A stretch of DNA of 53,045 nucleotides. Source: an uncultured Oscillospiraceae bacterium. Its GTDB lineage: Bacteria; Bacillota; Clostridia; Oscillospirales; Acutalibacteraceae. Location of the stretch: NCBI GenBank assembly GCA_905198295.1, contig CAJKBW010000005.1, forward strand, positions 1 through 53,045. Reading direction: 5' to 3'. Both the position numbers and the translations under genes were made by a program. Below the pieces are notes generated by a model. The model was not told where the DNA came from. It was given only the letters and a program-made list of their open reading frames with translations, and made no database searches. Positions 34,038 to 41,573 of the stretch are shown here, in pieces. Every line of letters begins with the position of its first letter. Position 1 is the first letter of the stretch.

Positions 34038-35000
34038 TTACGGCTGCTGCCCGATTACTACCTGAATATTTCTTTCTTCGGATATATAACCATTTTTATC
34101 AAAATAAAGGTACTCGCCGTCGAGTACTATCGAGATCGAGTCGCTGGTGAGTATGGTGAGGTTCGAACAATTGTTCAGAGACTTTTCTCTGAAATGAGGA
34201 GCGCTTTCAAATTTTATGGTTTGGAGGGAGGCACAATCTTTAAACGCATCAGCAGACACGGCTGTACCGCGGGTTGGAATGAAGATAGATACCAGAGATG
34301 TGCAGCCACGAAACATATCCGCGGGGAGTGTCCGGTCTTCCCGCCGATTCAGGTTATCCCCGGTGACGGTTTTCAGTGAGGAACAGCCCATAAACATTTC
34401 AGAGAAATCTCCAAAGAAAAACGGGGTCAGGTCAATGGTTTCCAGCGAAGTGCAGTTTTTGAACATGCCTTTTCCGCCGACTTTTCGTTCTATAAAATAC
34501 GTAATGTTTACGGTCTTCAGATTCGTGCAGTTTTCAAACACATAATTACCCATTTCGGTGATGGTATCCGGTATGGTTACCGAGGTGAAGCCCGCACCCG
34601 AAAAGGCCCGGTCTGCGATCGCCGTGACGGGTTTTCCCATATAAACCTCCGGAATGGTGAGATCGCGCAGGTCGCCGCGATATCCGGTGACAGTGAGGGT
34701 GCCATCGCTGTTTTCCCGCGTTTTCAGCGCGTCGGCAAGGGCATCGCATTCCAGCTCTATGGTTCTGCCCGCATTGACGTCAAAATCCGCCTTTCCCTCT
34801 ATCCTGTCCCGCAGAAAAGACGTTTCCCGGATGGTGAGGGTACGTTTTTCCGCGGTTTCCGCAGCGGGAATAACCAGCGTGACGGTGCTCACATAAGAGG
34901 AACGGGAGTCATCCCAGGCGGTATCGATACTCGAAATTTTATATTGGCTCGAGTCGGTAGAATAGACACAGTTTTTTCCCGCTGCGCTGTCATCGACCAA
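34038..35000 (-). CDS. Leucine-rich-repeat (BspA-like) domain, distal part of a split gene
   Basis: A 320-residue open frame counted from TTG 35000, containing BspA/LRR_5-type repeats: LTIPEVYMGKPVTAIADRAF, GFTSVTIPDTITEMGNYVFENCTNL, CTSLETIDLTPFFF, FRGCTSLVSIFIP and FKDCASLQTIKF. The frame stays open upstream of 35000 for 131 more codons up to a TAG at 35394-35396, with no ATG, GTG or TTG among them and no ribosome binding site at 35000. So this is almost surely the C-terminal part of the zinc-ribbon/membrane gene ending at that TAG. The repeats would be outside the cell, as adhesin-like or ligand-binding elements. Base composition is lower in GC than the neighbours. Confidence 0.65.
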   Translation of the reverse strand: MVDDSAAGKNCVYSTDSSQYKISSIDTAWDDSRSSYVSTVTLVIPAAETAEKRTLTIRETSFLRDRIEGKADFDVNAGRTIELECDALADALKTRENSDGTLTVTGYRGDLRDLTIPEVYMGKPVTAIADRAFSGAGFTSVTIPDTITEMGNYVFENCTNLKTVNITYFIERKVGGKGMFKNCTSLETIDLTPFFFGDFSEMFMGCSSLKTVTGDNLNRREDRTLPADMFRGCTSLVSIFIPTRGTAVSADAFKDCASLQTIKFESAPHFREKSLNNCSNLTILTSDSISIVLDGEYLYFDKNGYISEERNIQVVIGQQP

Positions 35001-35393
35001 TATATCCAGAATCAGATCCCGGCTGGGATTGCTGTATTCGAGCTGTACGGTGACCGGCGTGTTGTAGGGTACCTGCGTTGCGGCAAGCGTGGCTTTCCGC
35101 AGATCGGCCGTTTTTGCGACCGACAGTGAAAGCCGCCGGACTTCTGCTTTTGAAGCCGCCCGGACGTTCTGCAGGAGCGTGCCGGCATTTTTGTAGCCGA
35201 TATAAATGGGTTTGTCCTTTAGCTCGGTTTCTTCTGGACTGCTTGGGATGGAAGCGGGCGTGCTTGCTTCAGTCTCTGATTGCTCTCCGGAGCTGATCGG
35301 CGCTTTCGTACTTTCGCTTTCCTCCGGCAGCGGGGATTCCGAAGAGGCGGTGGTATCGTTGGTGTCGGCGGGGACGGAACGGGGACCTCCAGA

Positions 35394-35594
35394 CTAAAGG
35401 AAGACCACCAGCAGAATAGGAATGGTAATCAGCAGTACTGCTGCAGCACTGGCCAGAAGAATTAGGTTGCGTTTAGATAGAGAAATAACAAAAGGTTTGG
35501 TATTGCCGGAAGAATCCTCTACCGGATTCTTTCCGCAATAGGGGCAGAATGTGCTGCCGTCGGGAGCTTCTTTTCCGCAGTGTTTACAAATCAT
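35394..35594 (-). CDS. Zinc-ribbon membrane-anchor, proximal part of a split gene
   Basis: A 66-residue product from ATG 35594 (GGAGAGG upstream): a zinc ribbon CKHCGKEAPDGSTFCPYCG, a short linker and one membrane segment (LILLASAAAVLLITIPILLVVFL), then TAG. The frame resumes straight after the TAG with a Ser/Pro/Glu linker (SGGPRSVPADTNDTTASSES) and a folded domain leading into the LRR region. Zinc ribbon, membrane span, linker and extracellular domain is a standard layout for single proteins in this group, so the TAG probably interrupts one gene of about 519 codons. Confidence 0.7.
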   Translation of the reverse strand: MICKHCGKEAPDGSTFCPYCGKNPVEDSSGNTKPFVISLSKRNLILLASAAAVLLITIPILLVVFL

Positions 35595-35755
35595 AACACA
35601 ACACCTCTCCATAAGATATTTTCCAGAATTTGAGGTATTTTACGCAAAAAGCATATTTCATCAATAGTATACCACGAGCTTTGAGCGGTGGCAAGGGGGT
35701 ATCGTTTATTTGTTAGGTGGGACGTTTTCGGTTTGTGCTATGTAAGAGGGATACG

Positions 35756-35944
35756 ATGACCAACGAGAAGATACGGCGGCTGATCATCCGGCAGTCCACC
35801 ATCGGCCTGCACCGGGGCCATCTGCCGGTCGTCGGTTGTGGTTCTGTTACAGACTGGCAGAAAAGTCAAAATCGGAACGTGCCTACACGGCCCGTTCCGG
35901 TTTTTCATGTCTCTATATCAAAATCTACTGCCCGGCTGCCCTGA
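35756..35944 (+). CDS. Doubtful 62-residue frame, possible gene remnant
   Basis: MTNEKIRRLIIRQSTIGLHR starts a frame with AGAGGG upstream and coding-like third bases for about 24 codons. The rest runs through the terminator and the end of the convergent DUF2500 gene and looks non-coding. It may be a truncated gene or chance. Apart from this, the 310 bases between 35595 and 35904 hold only the promoter region of the split gene and a terminator. Confidence 0.2.
   Translation: MTNEKIRRLIIRQSTIGLHRGHLPVVGCGSVTDWQKSQNRNVPTRPVPVFHVSISKSTARLP
35868..35905. terminator. Terminator of the DUF2500 gene
   Basis: AAAATCGGAACG and CGTTCCGGTTTTT form a stem around a 12-14 base loop; it overlaps the stop of the minus-strand gene and can work in both directions. 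Confidence 0.65.
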
Positions 35945-36249
35945 TAATGCAGGATGCCCCGGTTTCCCGGTTCCATCCGATCGTACAGCAGAGGGGATGC
36001 ATCGAATTTGCGGATGCTGCCGTTCATCTCAAAGGTCAGCAGATGCCGGCTGCTGACTGCGGGATACCGACCATACACGGGCAGCAGAGGATTGGTCACC
36101 GTTTCTTTGCCGAGCAGGATTGCCGGTACAGCGCGCTGCGGCCGTACCCGGCCGCGGAAAAACCGATACAGCAAGCCGAAGACGATCACCAGAAAAAACG
36201 CGCTGCCGAAAAGACAGCCGAGAATAGACGGCCAGCCTATACCACCCAT
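35905..36249 (-). CDS. DUF2500-type membrane protein
   Basis: A 114-residue protein with one N-terminal membrane segment (ILGCLFGSAFFLVIVFGLLY). The soluble domain has VSSRHLLTFEMNGSIRKFDASPLLYDRMEPGNRGILHYQGSRAVDFDI; this pattern is that of DUF2500. An earlier in-frame ATG at 36288 lies inside the spacer of a good minus-strand promoter (TTTACA at 36302-36297, TATACT at 36279-36274), so it cannot be on that transcript. I therefore use ATG 36249, although GAGGAG abuts it. The function is unknown. Confidence 0.68.
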   Translation of the reverse strand: MGGIGWPSILGCLFGSAFFLVIVFGLLYRFFRGRVRPQRAVPAILLGKETVTNPLLPVYGRYPAVSSRHLLTFEMNGSIRKFDASPLLYDRMEPGNRGILHYQGSRAVDFDIET

Positions 36250-36273
36250 CTCCTCGTTTGTCGTTATATGATC

Positions 36274-36302
36274 AGTATAATACGACATGTAACGGATGTA
36301 AA
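36274..36302 (-). promoter_or_regulatory. Promoter of the DUF2500 gene
   Basis: On the minus strand: TTTACA, 17-base spacer, TATACT. It decides the start codon choice for the gene at 35905-36249. Confidence 0.65.
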
Positions 36303-36393
36303 GTTCTGTCAGCAGGAAACGCCGCATATACTTCGTATACAGACAGCTGCGGCGCAGTATGCGGCGCCGGGAGCGATAAAGGAGTTGACGGAT

Positions 36394-36693
36394 ATGCTTT
36401 GCAGGATCACGGACATGCACAACAAAGAGGTCATCAATGTCAGCGACGGCCGCCGTCTGGGCTGCGTGGACGATGTCGAGGTGGATACCCATACTGCGCA
36501 GCTGGTGTCGATTGTCATTCACGGCCGGCCGAAGTGCATGGGGCTGATGGGCCACGACGACGACATCATCATCGGCTGGCGGGAGATCGAAATCATCGGC
36601 GAGGAAACCATTCTGGTCAACCACTGCCTGCCGGCGTGCGAAACCACCCGAAGGAAAAATGGCAGCATCCTCGGCGGCATTTTCGGCGGCTGA
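36394..36693 (+). CDS. YlmC/YmxH family PRC-barrel sporulation protein
   Basis: A 99-residue PRC-barrel protein: MLCRITDMHNKEVINVSDGR, then RLGCVDDVEVDTHTAQLVSIVI, DIIIGWREIEIIGEETILV, and a Gly-rich end (GSILGGIFGG). This matches the YlmC/YmxH family, which is conserved in spore formers and usually under sporulation control, with no defined biochemical function. ATG 36394 follows AAAGGAG. An inverted repeat (CGCCGCATA at 36320, TATGCGGCG at 36358) lies just upstream. It runs into the convergent MATE gene with only three bases between stops. Confidence 0.9.
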   Translation: MLCRITDMHNKEVINVSDGRRLGCVDDVEVDTHTAQLVSIVIHGRPKCMGLMGHDDDIIIGWREIEIIGEETILVNHCLPACETTRRKNGSILGGIFGG

Positions 36694-36696
36694 GGG

Positions 36697-38001
36697 TTAA
36701 CCAGCAGTCCGCCGGGTCTGCCGGGCGGCGACGGCGATGAGCACGACGCTCACCAGCGCCAGCGCCGCCTGCGCCGCCGGCGGGGACAACCATACCCCAT
36801 CCAGCCCCAGAAACGGCGGCAGGACGAACTGCAGCAGCAAAAACAGCACCACCAGCTCACCGTATACCAATAGGTAGGAGAAGGTGTTACGGCGGATGGA
36901 GTAAAAATAGGACGTAGTGATCCGGCACACCGCAATCGCCGGCGCACCGACCGCGAATATCGGCAATGCATGGCGGACAATCTGCGCGGCGTCGTCGGAG
37001 GCCCCGAACAGTGGGGAGACGATATCCCGTACAGAAAAGGCGACAGCCATATAAACGGCGGACAGTGTCAGTGCCACGACGTAGGCGATGTTGCGTGCTG
37101 TCCGCGCCTCCCGTATCTCTCCCTTTCCCAGATGGAAGCTCATCAGCGGCTGGCAGCCGTCACCGACCCCCTGAAGAAGCAGCAGGACAATGCAGTGCAC
37201 ATAGGCCACCACCGCATAGGCCGCAACAGCGGCATCTCCGCCGTAGGCCACTGCGCTGCGGTTGATGAGCAGCAGGACAATATTCGGGGACATAGCCAGG
37301 CCGAACGGCGACAAGCCGGTGGTCAGGATCTGCCGGACGAGCGCACCCTGCGGGAGAAAATCCCGACGGTCGAGGAAGCGCATTTTGCGCAGCAGAAACA
37401 GAATGCACGGCAGCGCGGTGACCGCCTGACCGATGATGGTGGCGAGCGCCGCGCCCGATACGCCCAGCTGAAGTCCGGCCACAAACCAGGCGTCAAGCAC
37501 GATATTGGTCACAAAGCCGCCCACCATCGCGAGCATTGCCAGCAGCGACGCCTCGTAATTGCGCAGCATCGGGGTAAAGCCGGTGGCCAGAATCTGAAAG
37601 ACGGAGCCGAGGATGATGATGCGGATATAGTCGGCGGCAGCCTCCAGCACCTCGCCCCGTGCGCCGAGCAGTCCCAGCAGGGGGCGGTAGCACAGCAGCA
37701 GTCCCCCGAGGACAAGCAGGCAGGCGATCAGCAGCAGGATCAGGGTGTTGCCCAACAGGGTGCGCTCTTTTCTGGTGTCGTCCCCGCCGCGGGCTACCGC
37801 GAGCGGGATGGCGCCGCCCATGCCGATGCCGGTGCCCACCGCCTGGATCAGCGCGGTGAGCGGATACGCGATATTGATGGCCGCCAGGCCGATATCTCCG
37901 GTACTGCGTCCGACGAAAAAGCCGTCGACAATTGCATAAAGTCCCGAGAAAGCAAACGCCAGCATGGACGGAAAGACAAAGCGCCAGAATTTTTTGAACA
38001 T
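36697..38001 (-). CDS. MATE family multidrug/toxin exporter
   Basis: A 434-residue protein with twelve predicted membrane segments. The N-terminus FWRFVFPSMLAFAFSGLYAIVDGFFVGR is typical of MATE family transporters, and AINIAYPLTALIQAVGTGIGMGGA follows. It should export cationic compounds using a sodium or proton gradient; the substrate is unknown. ATG 38001 has GGAGG six bases upstream. A good minus-strand promoter lies at 38066-38094. It is divergent from rpsB. Confidence 0.92.
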   Translation of the reverse strand: MFKKFWRFVFPSMLAFAFSGLYAIVDGFFVGRSTGDIGLAAINIAYPLTALIQAVGTGIGMGGAIPLAVARGGDDTRKERTLLGNTLILLLIACLLVLGGLLLCYRPLLGLLGARGEVLEAAADYIRIIILGSVFQILATGFTPMLRNYEASLLAMLAMVGGFVTNIVLDAWFVAGLQLGVSGAALATIIGQAVTALPCILFLLRKMRFLDRRDFLPQGALVRQILTTGLSPFGLAMSPNIVLLLINRSAVAYGGDAAVAAYAVVAYVHCIVLLLLQGVGDGCQPLMSFHLGKGEIREARTARNIAYVVALTLSAVYMAVAFSVRDIVSPLFGASDDAAQIVRHALPIFAVGAPAIAVCRITTSYFYSIRRNTFSYLLVYGELVVLFLLLQFVLPPFLGLDGVWLSPPAAQAALALVSVVLIAVAARQTRRTAG

Positions 38002-38065
38002 AATTACCTCCACAGAAGGTGTCGAAGCCGGCGGCGCCCGAAAGAGGACCGCTTCATCACCGCAA

Positions 38066-38094
38066 TTTATAACGGATTTTCATCACGGTGTCAA
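38066..38094 (-). promoter_or_regulatory. Promoter of the MATE gene
   Basis: Minus strand: TTGACA (38094-38089), 17-base spacer, TATAAA (38071-38066). Confidence 0.7.
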
Positions 38095-38198
38095 GCCTTT
38101 TCCTATCGGTACGGCTTTTTGCGTGGAGGCAGGACACTGCGGCGCATCCGGCGAAACTGGTGTCCATGCGGGATTCTTTGGCCGAACTGAAAAAACGC

Positions 38199-38227
38199 TT
38201 GCATTGCAACAAAAACCGTGGTATACT
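38199..38227 (+). promoter_or_regulatory. Promoter of the rpsB-tsf operon
   Basis: TTGCAT, 17-base spacer, TATACT. The leader from about 38234 to the rpsB start is ~115 bases and contains two short hairpins (GCAGC/GCTGC at 38261, CCGCC/GGCGG at 38285), fit for feedback by S2. Confidence 0.75.
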
Positions 38228-38348
38228 ATACCAGCTGCGGAATTACCGCGGCAAAACACACGCAGCAGAGGGCTGCGTCCGGTGCCGCCAAAGGCGGTGG
38301 GCGCGGAGATACTGTCTGCGGCGGAAAAAACCAAGGAGGAAATGTATT

Positions 38349-39098
38349 ATGGCAGTCGTATCCATGAAGCAGCTGCTGGAAGCCGGTGTCCATTTCGGTC
38401 ACCAGACCCGCCGCTGGAACCCCAAAATGGCCCCGTACATCTTTACGGAGCGCAACGGCATCTACATCATTGACCTGCAGAAGACCGTCCGCAAGCTGGA
38501 AGAGGCGTACATGTTCGTGCGTGATCTCTCCGCCGAGGGCAAGACCGTTCTGTTTGTCGGCACCAAGAAGCAGGCGCAGGATTCCATCCGTGAGGAAGCG
38601 ATCCGTGCCGGCGCGCACTATGTCAATGCCCGCTGGCTCGGCGGCATGCTGACCAACTTCCGCACCATCCGCGGCCGTATCGCGCGTCTGGCGCAGCTGC
38701 GCGCGATGGAAGAGGACGGCACCTTTGATCTGCTGCCCAAGAAAGAAGTTATTAAGCTCAACCATGAGATTGAAAAGCTCGAGAAATTCCTCGGCGGCAT
38801 CAAGAACATGGATAAGCTCCCCGGCGCCCTGTTCATCGTCGATCCCCGCAAGGAAAAGATCGCGGTGGCTGAGGCCCGCAAGCTCAACATTCCGATCGTG
38901 GCGATTGTCGATACCAACTGTGATCCGGACGACGTGGACTATGTTATCCCGGGCAACGACGACGCTATCCGTGCAGTCAAGCTGATCGCCTCCACGATGG
39001 CGAACGCCATCCTCGAAGGCCGTCAGGGTGAACAGGATGCGGCGGAAGAAACCGCTAAGGCCGAGGAAGAAACGGCTGAGGAAGCGGCCGAGGCGTAA
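38349..39098 (+). CDS. rpsB: 30S ribosomal protein S2
   Basis: A 249-residue S2 protein: SMKQLLEAGVHFGHQTRRWN, then FVGTKKQAQDSIREEAIRAG, RWLGGMLTNFRTI and VAIVDTNCDPDDVDYVIPGN are universal S2 blocks. The C-terminus is an Ala/Glu-rich tail of about 22 residues. ATG 38349 follows AAGGAGG. It is co-transcribed with tsf 127 bases downstream, the usual order. Confidence 0.97.
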   Translation: MAVVSMKQLLEAGVHFGHQTRRWNPKMAPYIFTERNGIYIIDLQKTVRKLEEAYMFVRDLSAEGKTVLFVGTKKQAQDSIREEAIRAGAHYVNARWLGGMLTNFRTIRGRIARLAQLRAMEEDGTFDLLPKKEVIKLNHEIEKLEKFLGGIKNMDKLPGALFIVDPRKEKIAVAEARKLNIPIVAIVDTNCDPDDVDYVIPGNDDAIRAVKLIASTMANAILEGRQGEQDAAEETAKAEEETAEEAAEA

Positions 39099-39225
39099 TT
39101 CGCTGGTTGGGCGCACAGAGCAGAACCGGAGACGACCAAAGCCTGCTGCACGGCAGGGATGTATATCGGGCGCAACGCCTGTATGCGGTATCTTCGGGAT
39201 TTTGGACAGAAAGGAATGGTCATAA

Positions 39226-40149
39226 ATGGCTTTTACGGCAAAAGACGTGGTCGCCCTGCGCGAGAAGACCGGCGTGGGCATGATGGACTGCAAAAAGGCA
39301 CTCACCGAGACTGACGGCGATATGGAAAAGGCGATCGACATTCTGCGCGAGAAGGGTCTTGCCGCTGCGGCGAAGAAATCCAGCCGCATCGCCGCTGAGG
39401 GTCTGGTTTATGCATATGTTGACGACGCCAAAAAGGTCGGCGTGGTCGTGGAAGTAAACAGTGAGACGGACTTCGTTGCGAAGAATGCCGATTTTCAGGC
39501 GTTCGTCAAGACGGTGGCTGAGGTTGTCGCCGACAAGGCGCCCGCGGATGTTGCGGCGCTGCTCGAAATGCCTTTCCCGGGCGCGGGCACGGTGGCCGAA
39601 GTGCTGCGGGAAAAGGTGTTGGTGATCGGGGAAAACCTGAGCATCCGCCGGTTTGTCCGCTATGAGGGCGACTGTGTGGCGTATATCCACGGCGGCGGCC
39701 GGATTGGTGTGCTGGTTCGCTTTGAGGCGGACGCGGCGGCTTCCGGTTCCGAGGCGCTGGTGGAATGCGGCAAGGATGTCGCGATGCAGATCGCGGCGAT
39801 GAACGCGACCTATCTCGATAAGAGCTGCGTGCCGGCTGAGGATATCGAGAAGGAAAAGGAAATCCTGATCGCGCAGATCAAGAACGATCCGAAAAACGCC
39901 AGCAAGCCTGAGGCGATCATCCACAAGATGGTTGAGGGCCGCATTGGTAAGTTCTATGAGAACAACTGCCTGCTGCAGCAGGCGTTCGTCAAGGACGGCA
40001 GCATGAACGTCGAGCAGTATATTGCCAGCAAGGCGAAAGAAGCCGGCGGCACGATGAAGCTTGTCGAGTATGCCCGTTTTGAAAAGGGCGAAGGCCTGCA
40101 GAAGCGCGAAGACGACTTCGCGGCTGAAGTGGCCAGCATGGTGAAATAA
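39226..40149 (+). CDS. tsf: Translation elongation factor Ts
   Basis: A 307-residue EF-Ts. The N-terminal UBA-like domain AKDVVALREKTGVGMMDCKK, the TDFVAKN motif (near residue 81) and the C-terminal EKEKEILIAQIKNDPKN with KFYENNCLLQQAFVKD identify it. It recycles EF-Tu-GDP to the GTP form. ATG 39226 follows GAAAGGA. A strong terminator follows. Confidence 0.97.
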   Translation: MAFTAKDVVALREKTGVGMMDCKKALTETDGDMEKAIDILREKGLAAAAKKSSRIAAEGLVYAYVDDAKKVGVVVEVNSETDFVAKNADFQAFVKTVAEVVADKAPADVAALLEMPFPGAGTVAEVLREKVLVIGENLSIRRFVRYEGDCVAYIHGGGRIGVLVRFEADAAASGSEALVECGKDVAMQIAAMNATYLDKSCVPAEDIEKEKEILIAQIKNDPKNASKPEAIIHKMVEGRIGKFYENNCLLQQAFVKDGSMNVEQYIASKAKEAGGTMKLVEYARFEKGEGLQKREDDFAAEVASMVK

Positions 40150-40167
40150 GTTCGGAAAGCAAACCGC

Positions 40168-40201
40168 AGCCGTCCCGCTCTGTACGAGCGGGGCGGCTTT
40201 T
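40168..40201 (+). terminator. Intrinsic terminator of rpsB-tsf
   Basis: AGCCGTCCCGCTC pairs with GAGCGGGGCGGCT (one G-U) around a 5-base loop, followed by TTTT. Confidence 0.9.
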
Positions 40202-40270
40202 GTCGTGGAAAACCACTCGCCCGGCGAGTGGTTCAGGAGAGCGTAAAGCGATAAGAGACAGAGAAAAACG

Positions 40271-40326
40271 CCCTTTGCAAAAATGAGAATGCAGTTGGCA
40301 GACCGCATTCTCATTTTTGCAAAGGG
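40271..40326 (+). repeat. Perfect 22-bp inverted repeat over the tnpA ribosome binding site
   Basis: The arms 40271-40292 and 40305-40326 are exact complements, with a 12-base loop (AGTTGGCAGACC). The right arm ends in AAAGGG, part of the AAAGGGAGGA site before the tnpA ATG at 40338, so the hairpin would hide it. IS200 elements are known to carry such a leader hairpin, which limits transposase synthesis and stops incoming transcription. Confidence 0.85.
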
Positions 40327-40337
40327 AGGACATTCAG

Positions 40338-40726
40338 ATGAGCCTGAACGACGTAGTCTATCACACACGAAATGGAATACCATGAGAAACGAGAGGCGGT
40401 AGGAAAGATCTTAAGGCTGCTATGTGACTGGAAAGAGGTAAAGAATATACAAGTAATGCCCCGACCATGGGCATATGCTGGTAGAGATACTGCTAAAGAT
40501 GGCAGTATCGAGTCCCATGGGATACCTGAAGGGAAGGAGCGGTACGAGGCTGTACGAACAATTCGGGGAACTGAAATACAGGAGCCGAGAGTTAGGGGAC
40601 TATGTGGGCACGACAGGTAAGAATGCGAGCCGTATAGCGGAGTACATTGCCATTCAATTGAAAGAAGATGAGTTGGACAAGCAGATGACTATGAATGAAT
40701 TCGTCCCGTTTACGGGCGGCAAGTAA
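40338..40726 (+). pseudogene. tnpA: Frameshifted IS200-type Y1 transposase remnant
   Basis: ATG 40338 reads MSLNDVVYHTRNGIP and then stops. In another frame EKREAVGKILRLLCDWKEVK follows. A further shift leads to DHGHMLVEILLKMAVSSPMG, then YLKGRSGTRLYEQFGELKYR. The HUH motif (His-Gly-His), the YLKGRS block and the likely catalytic Tyr (in RIAEYIAIQLKED) are kept, but the N-terminal part is shortened, the FW block before the GYY-like region is missing, and at least two frame changes are needed. So the transposase is dead unless supplied in trans. Confidence 0.8.
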
Positions 40727-40816
40727 CGGTCCTTGCGCGGCTGGCAGACCGTATATCTGCGAGGGCCATAGGGCTTTGCCCGCATATGAAAGGCCTCCGG
40801 CTTTGCCGGGGAATAT

Positions 40817-41410
40817 TTACTTGGCGGGCTCATCTGGCTGCAGCGGCAGATACCATAGCAGCTGTATTTCCTCCCGGCAGCCGGGTTCACGGAAGTAGGC
40901 ACGGGTATGAATACCGCCAAGCACTGCGCCCTGCCGATGGTAAAATTTTACCGCTGCAGCGTTGTTGTTCTGACACTCGATTTTCATTTCGGCGAATCCC
41001 TGTTCCCGCGACCAGTCGGCAGCCAGCGCAAACAGCCGGGTGCCAACCCCCTGCCGCTGGTACTCCGGCGACACCCGCAGATCCCACAGCACACTGAGGT
41101 CTTCCCGACCTTCAAGCATATCGACGCCGGAGGTGCGGGACGCGACCGCGGCTCCGGCAACCGGACGGCCGCCGTCGCAGGCGAGAAAAAACGCCCAGTT
41201 GGTCAGGTCGAAGCGGCGGGGCAGTTCGGCAAGCCGCTCGTACACGCCGAGGTCCTTGATCCGCGGCGGCACGGGTGTCTCCTGCAGCAGAAGACCGCCC
41301 AGACCACAGTTGACGGGCGTGACCGTGAAAATGCTGCGGATGTCCACCAGCATCGGGATGGTATCATACAGCGCCAGTTGATCCGGCGGCGTCCGTTTGT
41401 ACAGCAGCAT
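40817..41410 (-). CDS. GNAT family N-acetyltransferase
   Basis: A 197-residue acetyltransferase. The acetyl-CoA loop is RVSPEYQRQGVGTRLFALAA (about 112-131, Q/RxxGxG/A), followed by ECQNNNAAAVKFYHRQGAVLGG, typical of the family. The pattern resembles streptothricin-type acetyltransferases, but the substrate is not determinable. ATG 41410 follows GAGGAGG. A consensus minus-strand promoter sits at 41489-41517. The IS200 right end lies directly behind its stop. Confidence 0.88.
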   Translation of the reverse strand: MLLYKRTPPDQLALYDTIPMLVDIRSIFTVTPVNCGLGGLLLQETPVPPRIKDLGVYERLAELPRRFDLTNWAFFLACDGGRPVAGAAVASRTSGVDMLEGREDLSVLWDLRVSPEYQRQGVGTRLFALAADWSREQGFAEMKIECQNNNAAAVKFYHRQGAVLGGIHTRAYFREPGCREEIQLLWYLPLQPDEPAK

Positions 41411-41488
41411 GAAAAAAAGCCTCCTCGCCCTGCGCGGTGTTTGCCGTCGGCGGATAGTGCACGTGAAGCGCCGCGGTTTCCTGGCCTC

Positions 41489-41517
41489 ATTATAGTCGAG
41501 GAGACGTGTGCTGTAAA
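41489..41517 (-). promoter_or_regulatory. Promoter of the GNAT gene
   Basis: Minus strand: TTTACA (41517-41512), 17-base spacer, TATAAT (41494-41489). Confidence 0.75.
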
Positions 41518-41518
41518 G

Positions 41519-41552
41519 AACCGGGGCACAGGATTTCGCCTGTGCCCCGGTG
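41519..41552 (-). terminator. Terminator of the GntR-ABC cassette
   Basis: CCGGGGCACAGG pairs with CCTGTGCCCCGG; on the minus strand a T-rich tail follows. It separates the ABC permease from the GNAT gene. Confidence 0.85.
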
Positions 41553-41573
41553 TATCCGTCCGGATAAAAATGC

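Larger units (their letters stand above)
40211..40815 (+). mobile_element. Decayed IS200/IS605-family insertion sequence
   Basis: The left end is probably the palindrome AACCACTCGCC-C-GGCGAGTGGTT (40211-40233), and the right end the hairpin CCGG-CTTTG-CCGG near 40799-40811, right against the stop of the GNAT gene. Subterminal hairpins instead of terminal inverted repeats are the IS200/IS605 rule. Between them lie a leader hairpin and a frameshifted tnpA. No tnpB is present. The exact ends are inferred, not proven by a target duplication, which this family does not make. Confidence 0.7.
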
